Source: Christensenella sp. UBA1214 (lineage in GTDB: Bacteria > Bacillota > Clostridia > Christensenellales > CAG-138). Taken from it: a DNA stretch of 36,098 nucleotides. The notes under the pieces were generated by a model. The model was not told the DNA's origin. It did not search any database and worked only from the letters and a program-made list of their open reading frames with translations. Each line of letters begins with the position of its first letter. Position 1 is the stretch's first letter. The DNA is taken from the NCBI GenBank assembly GCA_002309375.1, contig DBXK01000050.1:28087-64184 (forward strand). The letters are read 5' to 3'. The translations under genes were made by a program, and so were the position numbers. Below are positions 8,177 to 15,252 of this stretch, one piece after another.

Positions 8177-9424
8177 ATGAAGAGATTTAAAAAGACAGCG
8201 GTCATCCTGCTCGCAGCGCTGATGCTTGCAGCAACGCTCGTTTCCGCCGCATGCGGCAGTGAAGAAGAGCAGGATCCGATGAACCCGGTCGTGCTGAAGG
8301 TCGGCGAATTCGAGCTCAAAAAGTTCTATTTCGACTCCCTCTATGCGACGCATGACAAGTACTATTACCTTTCCTACGGCGCGATCACGCAGTCGGAGTA
8401 TTTCGATATCGTCGTCGACGCCGTCGAGGATTACGCCGTAACGCTGAAAAAAGCGCAGGAAGGCGGTTTCACCATCACCGCCGAGGAGGAGGAAACCATA
8501 AAGAGCGATACCGAAGCGCAGTGGGAGCATATCCGCCAGGAATTCCTGCGCAGGGTCAATTCCTCCATCACCGATCCGGATGAGATCGAAAAAGAATTTG
8601 CCCGCCTTTTCGAGGTCGATACCGGCTATACTCCCGAAGTCTATCGTCAATGCCTCGATGAGAGCATGCATAACCGTATGCTGATCAAGAAGCTTCTCGA
8701 CTCCGAAACGGAGGGCGTGGAGCCGACCGATGAGCAGGTCCGCGCATATATCGACCTGCAGGTCAACAGCCTTTCCCAGGAAACCTTCAGCGCATTTGCC
8801 GAACAATATGCCGCCTACCGCGAAGGAAGCGGCAAAATGTTCCTCTTTATTCCCTCCGACTGCTTCGCGGCGGATCAGCTTCTGCTTGAAGGCGGCGACG
8901 CCCGGCAGCGCGCGGAGCAGATCGACGCCCGCTTCGAGAGCGGGATCAGCATGGCGGATTTCATGGAGCTCGTCGCAGGGGACGCCAATGACGATGCGAA
9001 CATGAAGGAAGAAAAATTCCGCGAGCTCGGCTATCTGATGCATTCCGCCACCGTCGGCGATTACCCGGCGGAGCTTGCCTATGGCGCCTATTCGGCGAAC
9101 GGCAGCAAGATCTATCCGGGCATGAAGCCCGATTATTCCCCGGAATACACTGTTTACAAGACCTCGGACGGCAAAACGGTCGTTAAGGTCGCTGCCGAGG
9201 ACAGCATTCGCTATGTTACGATCATAAAGAAATACATCAAGGGCAATGTGAACTATACAAAAGGTGACGAGATCTGGGAAATCGGCTATGAAGGCGCAAA
9301 GGAGCAGGTCCGTCAGGATTTCTTCGATCAGAAGGTCGCAGAATGGCGCAAAGAGGCGAAGTTCGAATGGTATTTCGACCGCTTCAAAGCAAACTACGTA
9401 TCGACAGGCCAAAAGGCAGACTGA
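8177..9424 (+). CDS. Foldase-like (SurA/PrsA N-domain type) lipoprotein
   Basis: 415 residues. A signal peptide runs through residues 1-25 and ends in VSAAC, an imperfect lipobox with Cys26. Residues 35-190 resemble the helical SurA/PrsA chaperone region: VVLKVGEFELKKFYFDSLY, long acidic helices (TAEEEETIKSDTEAQWEHIRQEFLRRV), and EPTDEQVRAYIDLQVNSLSQETFSAF. The C-terminal half (residues 210-415) keeps the outline of a parvulin-type insertion (ARQRAEQIDARFESGISMADFMELV) but the usual histidines of an active prolyl isomerase are not evident. It probably assists folding of secreted proteins at the outer face of the membrane. It follows pepT by 48 bases and precedes a terminator. Family assignment is moderate. 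Confidence 0.7.
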   Translation: MKRFKKTAVILLAALMLAATLVSAACGSEEEQDPMNPVVLKVGEFELKKFYFDSLYATHDKYYYLSYGAITQSEYFDIVVDAVEDYAVTLKKAQEGGFTITAEEEETIKSDTEAQWEHIRQEFLRRVNSSITDPDEIEKEFARLFEVDTGYTPEVYRQCLDESMHNRMLIKKLLDSETEGVEPTDEQVRAYIDLQVNSLSQETFSAFAEQYAAYREGSGKMFLFIPSDCFAADQLLLEGGDARQRAEQIDARFESGISMADFMELVAGDANDDANMKEEKFRELGYLMHSATVGDYPAELAYGAYSANGSKIYPGMKPDYSPEYTVYKTSDGKTVVKVAAEDSIRYVTIIKKYIKGNVNYTKGDEIWEIGYEGAKEQVRQDFFDQKVAEWRKEAKFEWYFDRFKANYVSTGQKAD

Positions 9425-9443
9425 TCCGAACCGAAAAGCGCAG

Positions 9444-9475
9444 AAGCCGCTCCCGAAAAGGAGCGGCTTTCTCAT
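9444..9475 (+). terminator. Terminator of the pepT-lipoprotein operon
   Basis: Stem AAGCCGCTCC / GGAGCGGCTT with CGAAAA loop, followed by a short T-rich tail (TCTCATT). Confidence 0.75.
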
Positions 9476-9515
9476 TCCGGCGGCCGGAGAACGCGTTAAA
9501 AACAGCAAATCAGCC

Positions 9516-9544
9516 TTGCTTTTTAGCCTCAGATGTTATATACT
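9516..9544 (+). promoter_or_regulatory. Promoter of the CoA-transferase operon
   Basis: TTGCTT (9516-9521), 17-base spacer, TATACT (9539-9544). The leader to the first gene is about 110 bases and contains a G-rich run (9588-9601); no riboswitch is recognised in it. Confidence 0.65.
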
Positions 9545-9659
9545 TGAATTTGGAAATTTCCGTCTCCGTTTGCCGTCCGTTCAGGGTGGCGGCGGGGGAG
9601 GATAACCGATCATCATGTCCGTTCGGCATGAAACGGCAATAAATAAAAGGAGAGTTACT

Positions 9660-10358
9660 ATGCCCAAATTTATTTCTGTGGAAGAAGCCGTTAAGCTGAT
9701 CCCCGACGGCGCGACCGTTATGTTCGGCGGCTTTATGGGCTGCGGCAATGCGCATAAGTTCATCGATGCGCTTTCTAAGAGCGGCGTTAAGGATCTGACC
9801 ATGATCTCCAACGACGGCGCATGCCCGATCAAGAACCGCGACGGCGAAGTCGTGGATTACTACGGCGTCGCCAAGCTGATCCACAACAGGCAGGTCAAGA
9901 AGCTGATCGCGACCCACGTCGGCCTCAATCCGGAGGTCGCCTCCCAGTCCATGATCGACGGCACCCTCGAAGTCACGCTGATCCCCCAGGGCTCCCTTGC
10001 GGAAATGATCCGCGCGGGCGGTGCAGGCCTCGGCGGCGTTCTGACCCCCACCGGCGTCGGCACCATCATCGAGGACAGCCCCTATTGCCTCGAAAAGAAG
10101 AACATCAACGGCAAGGATTACCTGCTCATGGCTCCCGTTCATGCCGATTTCGCAGTCATCTGCGGCGCGAAGATCGACAAAGCCGGCAACGTCTGGTACA
10201 AGGGCAATACCTCGAACTTCAACCTCGTCATGGCGACCGCGGCGGATACCGTCATTGCGGAGGCCGAGGAAGTCGTTGAGATCGGCGAGATCCCGCCCGA
10301 GGACGTCCGCACCTACGGCGTTTTCGTTGACTATGTTGTTGAAGGAGGAAAACTGTAA
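9660..10358 (+). CDS. Class I CoA-transferase, subunit A (AtoD/CtfA family)
   Basis: 232 residues from ATG 9660, chosen because AGGAG lies 7 bases upstream; a longer frame from 9615 lacks this. The N-terminal ISVEEAVKLIPDGATVMFGGFMGCGNAH and GGAGLGGVLTPTGVGT motif are diagnostic for the alpha subunit of acetate/acetoacetate/butyrate-type CoA-transferases, which shuttle CoA between carboxylic acids in fermentation. It forms a complex with subunit B, whose start overlaps its stop by one base (TAATG). The natural acid pair cannot be told from sequence; acetate is a likely acceptor. The heavy use of C-ending codons suggests high expression. Confidence 0.92.
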   Translation: MPKFISVEEAVKLIPDGATVMFGGFMGCGNAHKFIDALSKSGVKDLTMISNDGACPIKNRDGEVVDYYGVAKLIHNRQVKKLIATHVGLNPEVASQSMIDGTLEVTLIPQGSLAEMIRAGGAGLGGVLTPTGVGTIIEDSPYCLEKKNINGKDYLLMAPVHADFAVICGAKIDKAGNVWYKGNTSNFNLVMATAADTVIAEAEEVVEIGEIPPEDVRTYGVFVDYVVEGGKL

Positions 10359-11014
10359 TGGATAAGGCTCAGATCAAAGATTTTATCGCAGCCCGCGTTG
10401 CGAAGGAGCTCAAGGACGGCGACGTCGTCAACCTCGGCATCGGCCTTCCCACCCTCGTTCCGAAATTCCTGCCCGATGACGTGCACGTTATCCTCCAGAG
10501 CGAGAACGGCACCATCGGTGTCGGCCCCGTAACGCCCGAAAACAAGGATCCCTACCACGTCGTCGACGCGGGCGGATTCCCCTCCGCGGCAGCGCCCGGC
10601 GCATGCTTCATCGACAGCGCTTCTTCCTTCGCCCTGATCCGCGGCGGCCATGTCGACGCAACGATCCTCGGCGGCCTCGAGGTCGATGAAGAGGGCTCCC
10701 TCTCCAACTGGATCATCCCCGGCAAGAAGATGCCCGGCATGGGCGGCGCAATGGACCTGCTCGTCGGCGCGAAGAACGTCATCGTCGCGATGGAGCATAC
10801 CGCAAAGGGCAATCCGAAGATCCTCAAAAAGTGCAAGCTGCCCTATACCGCCGTCAAGTGCGTAACGAAGATCATCACCGAAATGTGCGTGATCGAGGTC
10901 AAGCCCGAGGGCCTTGTGATGACCGAGTACAACCCGGAATTCACCATTGACCAGATCAAAGCCGCCACCGCCGCGGACCTGATCATTTCGCCCGACCTCA
11001 AGCCGATGGTCTGA
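10358..11014 (+). CDS. Class I CoA-transferase, subunit B (AtoA/CtfB family)
   Basis: 218 residues. The active-site motif SENGTIGVGP places the catalytic Glu at residue 49, which forms the glutamyl-CoA thioester. GLPTLVPKF near 29-37 and GGLEVDEEGSLSNW near 108 are typical of the beta subunit. The start overlaps the stop of subunit A, ensuring equal synthesis. A strong terminator follows, so the operon is just these two genes, although a pump operon begins directly downstream from its own promoter. Confidence 0.93.
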   Translation: MDKAQIKDFIAARVAKELKDGDVVNLGIGLPTLVPKFLPDDVHVILQSENGTIGVGPVTPENKDPYHVVDAGGFPSAAAPGACFIDSASSFALIRGGHVDATILGGLEVDEEGSLSNWIIPGKKMPGMGGAMDLLVGAKNVIVAMEHTAKGNPKILKKCKLPYTAVKCVTKIITEMCVIEVKPEGLVMTEYNPEFTIDQIKAATAADLIISPDLKPMV

Positions 11015-11032
11015 CAGAATACTGAACAAAAC

Positions 11033-11060
11033 AAAAAGCACCGGGCAGCCGGTGCTTTTT
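11033..11060 (+). terminator. Terminator of the CoA-transferase operon
   Basis: Perfect 12-base-pair stem AAAAAGCACCGG / CCGGTGCTTTTT with GCAG loop and T tract. Confidence 0.92.
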
Positions 11061-11077
11061 CGTTCTTCTTTTTCCAC

Positions 11078-11106
11078 TTGCAAGAGCGGCGCAGCTGCGG
11101 TATAAT
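11078..11106 (+). promoter_or_regulatory. Promoter of the Na+-pump operon
   Basis: TTGCAA (11078-11083), 17-base spacer, TATAAT (11101-11106). It starts 18 bases after the preceding terminator stem. Confidence 0.8.
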
Positions 11107-11168
11107 AATAGGGATAGTGGGGGATTATGCGCTCCTCCGCGATCAAGATTATTTATTTCGGAGTTATT

Positions 11169-12323
11169 ATGGATTTCTTTACAACGATCAAGGACGCCGC
11201 ATGGACCTTTATCCAGGGCAACTGGATGAATGCGATCATGTGGGTCATCGGCGGGGTGCTTATCTATCTCGCGATCAAGAAAGAAATGGAGCCCACGCTG
11301 CTGCTTCCGATCGGCTTCGGCGCGATACTTGTCAACCTGCCCGGTTCGACGATCGCAAACGAGGGGCAGATAATCAAGCTGCTCTATGATATCGGTATCG
11401 CAAACGAATTCTTCCCGCTCGTGCTGTTCATCGGCATCGGTGCGATGATCGATTTCGGCCCGGTGCTGACGAACCCAAAGCTGATGCTCTTCGGCGCTGC
11501 GGCGCAGTTCGGCATCTTTTTTACGCTTTCGATGGCGACGCTTCTCAATGATATCGGGATCGAATTCAGTGCGCTTGAAGCTGCTAGCATCTCGATCATC
11601 GGCGCGGCCGACGGCCCGACGAGCATCGTCGTTGCGCGCGAACTGCTCGGTTCGGACAGCAGACTGTTTGGCCCAATCGTTGTTGCCGCGTACTCCTATA
11701 TGGCGCTCGTGCCGATCATCCAGCGCCCGGTCGTGAAGCTGATCACCACAAAGAAGGAACGCCTCATCCGCATGGAGTACAAGCAGAGGGATGTATCCAA
11801 GACTACACGCATCCTGTTCCCAATCATCATAACCGCTGTCGTCGGCTTCGTCGCTCCGGACGGTCTGCCGCTGATCGGCTGTCTGATGTTCGGCAACCTG
11901 ATCCGCGAATGCGGCGTGCTCAATTCACTTTCCGAGACCGCGCAGAAGGTGCTTGCGAATCTTATCACGATCTTCCTCGGCATTTCGATCGCCGCTACGA
12001 TGAAAGCGGAAGCTTTCCTGCATCCGAACACCCTTATAGTGCTCGGCCTCGGCCTTGTGGCGTTCATCTTCGATACCGTCGGCGGCGTTTTCTTCGCGAA
12101 GTTCATCAATCTTTTCACAAAGAAGAAGATCAATCCGATGATCGGCGCCTGCGGCATATCCGCGTTCCCGATGAGTGCCCGCGTCATCCACAAGATGGGT
12201 CAGGAGGAGGACAATCAGAACTTCCTGCTCATGCACGCTATCGGCGCGAACGTTTCCGGCCAGATCGCTTCGGTCGTTGCGGGCGGCCTGATCCTTTCGA
12301 TTTTTATGCAATTCCCGCGGTGA
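11169..12323 (+). CDS. Na+-translocating decarboxylase, beta subunit (OadB/GcdB/MmdB family)
   Basis: 384 residues, about nine to eleven membrane segments. This subunit decarboxylates the carboxybiotin made by a partner carboxyltransferase and exports Na+. Family motifs are IYLAIKKEMEPTLLLPIGFGAILVNLP (residues 32-58), LFIGIGAMIDFGP, and IIGAADGPTSI with the essential ion-binding Asp148. I start at ATG 11169 (CGGAG 5 bases upstream; homologues begin MDFF-type), although an in-frame ATG at 11127 with a GGGGG run is possible. The substrate (oxaloacetate, glutaconyl-CoA or methylmalonyl-CoA) depends on the alpha subunit, which is not in this window. Confidence 0.93.
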   Translation: MDFFTTIKDAAWTFIQGNWMNAIMWVIGGVLIYLAIKKEMEPTLLLPIGFGAILVNLPGSTIANEGQIIKLLYDIGIANEFFPLVLFIGIGAMIDFGPVLTNPKLMLFGAAAQFGIFFTLSMATLLNDIGIEFSALEAASISIIGAADGPTSIVVARELLGSDSRLFGPIVVAAYSYMALVPIIQRPVVKLITTKKERLIRMEYKQRDVSKTTRILFPIIITAVVGFVAPDGLPLIGCLMFGNLIRECGVLNSLSETAQKVLANLITIFLGISIAATMKAEAFLHPNTLIVLGLGLVAFIFDTVGGVFFAKFINLFTKKKINPMIGACGISAFPMSARVIHKMGQEEDNQNFLLMHAIGANVSGQIASVVAGGLILSIFMQFPR

Positions 12324-12341
12324 CGGTAAAGGAGGAAAGCC

Positions 12342-12566
12342 ATGTTTGAATTGAGAAATGTTATTCAGAGCAGCATTTGGGAACCGAACAAGGAAGACTT
12401 TCACCTCATCGATTCGCTGAAGATCATGCTGCGCGGTATGCTGACGATCTTCCTCGTTACGGCGATATTGATCGTTCTGGTCGTCATACTGAACAACTAC
12501 ACTAAAAAGAAAAAGGAAAAAGAAGAAAAAGCAAAGGAGACGGAAATCGAAAATGAAAGTTATTGA
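12342..12566 (+). CDS. OadG/MmdD-like small membrane subunit of the Na+ pump
   Basis: 74 residues: a short N-terminal region, one transmembrane helix (residues 33-50, LTIFLVTAILIVLVVILN), then a highly charged Lys/Glu tail. This is the layout of the gamma or delta subunits of Na+-pumping decarboxylases, which hold the complex together; such subunits are poorly conserved, so the call rests on layout and on position 18 bases after the beta subunit. AAAGGAGG lies 6 bases before the ATG. The first 30 residues (RNVIQSSIWEPNKEDFHLIDSL) are unusual for OadG. Confidence 0.65.
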   Translation: MFELRNVIQSSIWEPNKEDFHLIDSLKIMLRGMLTIFLVTAILIVLVVILNNYTKKKKEKEEKAKETEIENESY

Positions 12567-12894
12567 CGTTTACGAGCAGTATTTCAAAGCCGACTGCCTC
12601 TTTAATACCGTTCAGCGCAACGGCGCCGTTGTGAAGCTCACGGCAACGAGCGACGCGGGGCAGATCAAGTATGAAGTCAGCACTTCGTTCTTCCCGCATG
12701 AGGACGACGAGGATTTCCGCATCAGCTACGACGCATATGAGACGGTAACGATCTATGAAGCGAAGGGCCGCCGCTCCAAGAAGAGGGAGAAGGAGTATCT
12801 TCCGAAGGTTCGGGAATATGCCGATGAATGCGCCGCAAAGCTTGGCGGAACGATCGACTGGGACAGCCCGCTGATCGAAGCGAGATTGGGATAA
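12553..12894 (+). CDS. Uncharacterised 113-residue protein in the Na+-pump operon
   Basis: Starts inside the end of the small membrane subunit (14-base overlap) with AAAGGAGA 12 bases upstream, so it is co-translated. It is soluble, with predicted strands in the first 75 residues (AVVKLTATSDAGQIKYEVSTSF, FRISYDAYETVTIYE), then a basic patch (GRRSKKREKEY) and a C-terminal helix. I do not recognise the family. It has no biotinylation motif (no M-K-M), so it is not the missing biotin carrier. Context suggests an accessory to the decarboxylase. Confidence 0.75.
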   Translation: MKVIDVYEQYFKADCLFNTVQRNGAVVKLTATSDAGQIKYEVSTSFFPHEDDEDFRISYDAYETVTIYEAKGRRSKKREKEYLPKVREYADECAAKLGGTIDWDSPLIEARLG

Positions 12895-12913
12895 AGGAAA
12901 ACCGTAAAACGAA

Positions 12914-12950
12914 AAGGGATATGCATTTCGCATATCCCTTGCTTTTTCTT
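12914..12950. terminator. Terminator between convergent operons
   Basis: Stem AAGGGATATGC / GCATATCCCTT with ATTTC loop, followed by GCTTTTTCTTTT on the + strand and an A/T-rich flank on the - strand. Confidence 0.85.
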
Positions 12951-12956
12951 TTCGCG

Positions 12957-13511
12957 TTACCTTCTCGGGATCAGCACGTCCCGCAGCTTGTCGTCGAAAA
13001 CCTTGATCACGAATGAATAAAGCAGCTCATAAGCGATGAACGCGAGCTCGAGCACAGGGATCGCGATATAGAGCGGATACTCCGGAATGAGGGAAAAGAC
13101 ATTCTGCTGAAGGATCAGCGTCGCAAGCCACAGCGCAAGCGCAACAAGTCCGTTCATCAATATCAGCTTTACGACGAAAGCGATGATCCGATCGGGGATC
13201 AGCATATCCACGCCGAGCTTCATGAAGCCGTACAGACCGAAGAAGATCAGATACGCGCCTGCGTACATTTTGTTGGAAACAAGAAGGAATGTCACGCCTG
13301 CGGTCGCAAGATAGCATAGAAACGCCGTGATGAAGCCGCCGCGTTCGTTGAGGGGGATCCAGATCACAACCGAAGCGAGGAACAAAAAGGCGAGCCTGCC
13401 CGTCGGGAGAACGGACGCCGCGAACATGAAAAGCACTCCGAGCGCCGTGGCCATTGCCGCGGAGGTCAGCCTTGCTGTGGGAGAAAGTCTTTTATTGCTA
13501 ACTTTTTTCAT
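12957..13511 (-). CDS. Uncharacterised integral membrane protein (about six helices)
   Basis: 184 residues from the ATG at 13511 (MKKVSNK...); a longer frame upstream runs antisense-like through the DnaJ gene and is rejected. Hydrophobic segments cover most of the chain: ATALGVLFMFAASVLP, LAFLFLASVVIWIPL, FITAFLCYLATAGVTFLLV, AYLIFFGLYGFMKLGVDML, VVKLILMNGLVALALWLATLIL and LYIAIPVLELAFIAYELLYSF. It resembles a widespread Firmicute membrane family with a distant likeness to ECF-transporter S components, but no substrate can be named. The start is 19 bases after the DnaJ stop with only a weak AAAG site, so it is probably coupled to it. Confidence 0.8.
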   Translation of the reverse strand: MKKVSNKRLSPTARLTSAAMATALGVLFMFAASVLPTGRLAFLFLASVVIWIPLNERGGFITAFLCYLATAGVTFLLVSNKMYAGAYLIFFGLYGFMKLGVDMLIPDRIIAFVVKLILMNGLVALALWLATLILQQNVFSLIPEYPLYIAIPVLELAFIAYELLYSFVIKVFDDKLRDVLIPRR

Positions 13512-13530
13512 CTTTTCAAACGCCTTATAC

Positions 13531-14190
13531 TTATAAGCAGCGGCAGAGATCGCCGCCCATGCATTCGCAGCAGGAATCGAGGCACCAGACCGATGTGCAG
13601 CAGTTGCAGATCGAACCGAGACTGTCGCCGCTGCTCCTTGTTTCGGTGCCGTAGGTGTGGTAATTCCTTGTGCCGCGTGCGGAGGTCGCGGTATATGCGC
13701 TGCGGTATTCGGGGTTGCCTGGGTCCATCTGGGTCGCCATATCGAGATGCGTACGCGCGTTTGCATACTGTCCCATGCGGAAGAGCGCTACGCCGTAAAG
13801 ATAATGCCATTCCGCGTTCCTGTCGGGGATGCCTTCGAGCACGGCCTTCGCACGGGCAACGTCGTTGCTGCCGAGCAGCTCGCGCACCCGGGTGAACTGA
13901 TTTGCATATTCGCCGGAATATCCGCCGCCGGAGCCCGAGCCGGAATTCGAGCTTCCGGAGGAGTAACCGGAATTGCCGGAAGCGCCGCCGGAATAACCGG
14001 AGGCTGAACGCTCCTTTTGAATCATATCATAAGCCTGATTGATCTGCTTCAGCTTTTCATCGGCGAGATCCTTCAGGGGATTGTCCTGATATTTATCCGG
14101 ATGGTACTCCTTGACGAGTTTGATGTACGCGGCGCGGACTTCTTCATCCGTCGCGTTTTCGGAGATGCCGAGCACCTGATAGGGATTCAC
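13531..14190 (-). CDS. DnaJ-domain protein with Gly/Ser linker, TPR-like repeats and Cys-rich tail
   Basis: 219 residues from a GTG at 14190, four bases after the stop of the DUF5685 gene, with AAAGGA about 11 bases upstream. A longer ATG frame (to 14283) would overlap that gene and is unlikely. Residues 3-60 are a J domain with the HPD motif at 30-32, which stimulates DnaK. Residues 63-95 are a Gly/Ser-rich flexible linker. Residues 110-165 hold helical TPR-like repeats (WHYLYGVALFRMGQYANARTHLDMA). The last 25 residues contain nine cysteines (CNCC, CLDSCCEC, CRC), a likely metal-binding or lipid-modified tail. Similar J-TPR-Cys proteins occur in Clostridia but their clients are unknown. Confidence 0.85.
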   Translation of the reverse strand: MNPYQVLGISENATDEEVRAAYIKLVKEYHPDKYQDNPLKDLADEKLKQINQAYDMIQKERSASGYSGGASGNSGYSSGSSNSGSGSGGGYSGEYANQFTRVRELLGSNDVARAKAVLEGIPDRNAEWHYLYGVALFRMGQYANARTHLDMATQMDPGNPEYRSAYTATSARGTRNYHTYGTETRSSGDSLGSICNCCTSVWCLDSCCECMGGDLCRCL

Positions 14191-14194
14191 TTGA

Positions 14195-15082
14195 TTATCC
14201 GTCCTTTCGTTGTTCGTCGGGTTTTCCGTTTCGCGCGCAGGCCTTTCGGTTGATCCTGTCCCATGCGGCGAAGAGACCTTCATAAAAGATATTATCGAGA
14301 ACGCCGCGGTCCGAATGCAGCCTCTCCTGCAGCAGATTATAGGCGGAGATGGCGGAATTGACCGAAATATTGATCGCGAATTCCGCGTCCTCTTCCTTCA
14401 TACCTGAAAGATTGAAGGGATTGTAGAGCTTCTTTTTTGCGTCCTTTTCCCGGTCGTCCCAGGCGTCGAGCAGATAGACCGCACGCCCGATGAAAAAACC
14501 GAGCTCCGGAAGGATCCTGCGGATATCCTCGATGGCGGGCAGCTCCTCGGGGAGCGGCGCGTTCGCCATGATCGCGCGGAGCATCTCTCCGCTCGTGTTG
14601 GCGGCAATGTCCGGAGAGGAGGTCATGTCCTTCTCGACCGCCGCAAGGTCGCCGACGCTCTTTTCGACCGCCGCATAGACCTCCGGAAGGCGCTTTTTTG
14701 CCTTCTTGAAAGCGCGGAGCAGGGGCAGTGAGAGCGCTTTTTTCAGCGGCCTGCCGTCCCGAACGTCATCCTTGAGCTTGAATTTCGCAAGGATGAGGCA
14801 GACGTCCGAAGCATAGTCGAGCGCCGGGTTCTCGCGCCGCACCATGAGCTTCTTTTTGCGGAGCGGGTGAACGGGGCAGATATGCTTTTCGCAGGAGGAG
14901 CTTTCGCCGCGGACGGAGGAGAGGAACATTGCGAGGAAGGCGCAGTCGTAACTGAGAAGCAGACGCGCTTTCTGCCCGTAGCGCTTGCCGAGGCTGCGGC
15001 AGAGCCCGCAGTACCAGGCTTCGTATCTTTCCTTTTCCCGAACGCGGAGCTCCGGGATATTGGGCTTCACATAGCCGAACAA
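14195..15082 (-). CDS. DUF5685 family protein
   Basis: 295 residues starting at a TTG (15080-15082) with GGAGG five bases upstream. The conserved N-terminus MFGYVKPNIPELRVREKERYEAWYCGLCRSLGKRYG is the hallmark of DUF5685 and fixes this start. Cysteines at residues 25 and 28 (CGLC) plus a later C-x4-C (CEKHIC) could bind metal. The rest is helical, with KFKLKDDVRDG and LDAWDDREKD resembling Asp-rich motifs of all-alpha enzymes. Function is unknown. It heads a three-gene operon with a DnaJ protein and a membrane protein, all commonly found together in Clostridia to my recollection. Confidence 0.88.
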   Translation of the reverse strand: MFGYVKPNIPELRVREKERYEAWYCGLCRSLGKRYGQKARLLLSYDCAFLAMFLSSVRGESSSCEKHICPVHPLRKKKLMVRRENPALDYASDVCLILAKFKLKDDVRDGRPLKKALSLPLLRAFKKAKKRLPEVYAAVEKSVGDLAAVEKDMTSSPDIAANTSGEMLRAIMANAPLPEELPAIEDIRRILPELGFFIGRAVYLLDAWDDREKDAKKKLYNPFNLSGMKEEDAEFAINISVNSAISAYNLLQERLHSDRGVLDNIFYEGLFAAWDRINRKACARNGKPDEQRKDG

Positions 15083-15107
15083 ATCTGCCTCCGAACCGCC
15101 GCAAAAG

Positions 15108-15150
15108 AAAAAAACGGCGCCGAATCGGGATGATCATCCCATCCCGATTC
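15108..15150 (-). promoter_or_regulatory. Palindromic leader / possible attenuator or operator
   Basis: Within the 5' leader of the DUF5685 operon: a 10-base-pair inverted repeat GAATCGGGAT / ATCCCGATTC (15122-15131 / 15141-15150) overlapping a perfect 14-base palindrome GGGATGATCATCCC (15127-15140), followed on the - strand by CGGCGCCG and seven T (15108-15114). Hairpin plus T tract ahead of the start codon looks like an attenuator; the palindrome at the transcription start could also be a repressor site. Confidence 0.5.
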
Positions 15151-15151
15151 T

Positions 15152-15180
15152 ATTTTATACCATTTCACCGTAATTTTCAA
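15152..15180 (-). promoter_or_regulatory. Promoter of the DUF5685-DnaJ-membrane protein operon
   Basis: On the - strand TTGAAA (15175-15180), 17-base spacer, TAAAAT (15152-15157). Confidence 0.75.
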
Positions 15181-15232
15181 CAAGAGCTGTGGAAAAGGAT
15201 TGAAAAAACTAAGGAAAATATGTGGCGAAACG

Positions 15233-15252
15233 AAAAAAGCCGCAAAGCGGCT
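15233..15252 (-). terminator. Terminator of the Nudix-kinase gene
   Basis: On the - strand AGCCGC-TTT-GCGGCT followed by TTTTT; the stem begins at the stop codon itself. Confidence 0.75.

Noticed and set aside
6860..9508. Open frame of 882 codons opposite pepT and the foldase-like lipoprotein
   Set aside because: Shadow of real coding sequence in high G+C DNA; composition is an antisense reading of recognised motifs.
12553..12894. Missing biotin carrier subunit of the decarboxylase
   Set aside because: No M-K-M biotinylation motif or Pro/Ala-rich linker.
12957..13511. ECF transporter S component
   Set aside because: Only general hydrophobic layout is similar; no adjacent ECF ATPase or T component and no S-component signature.
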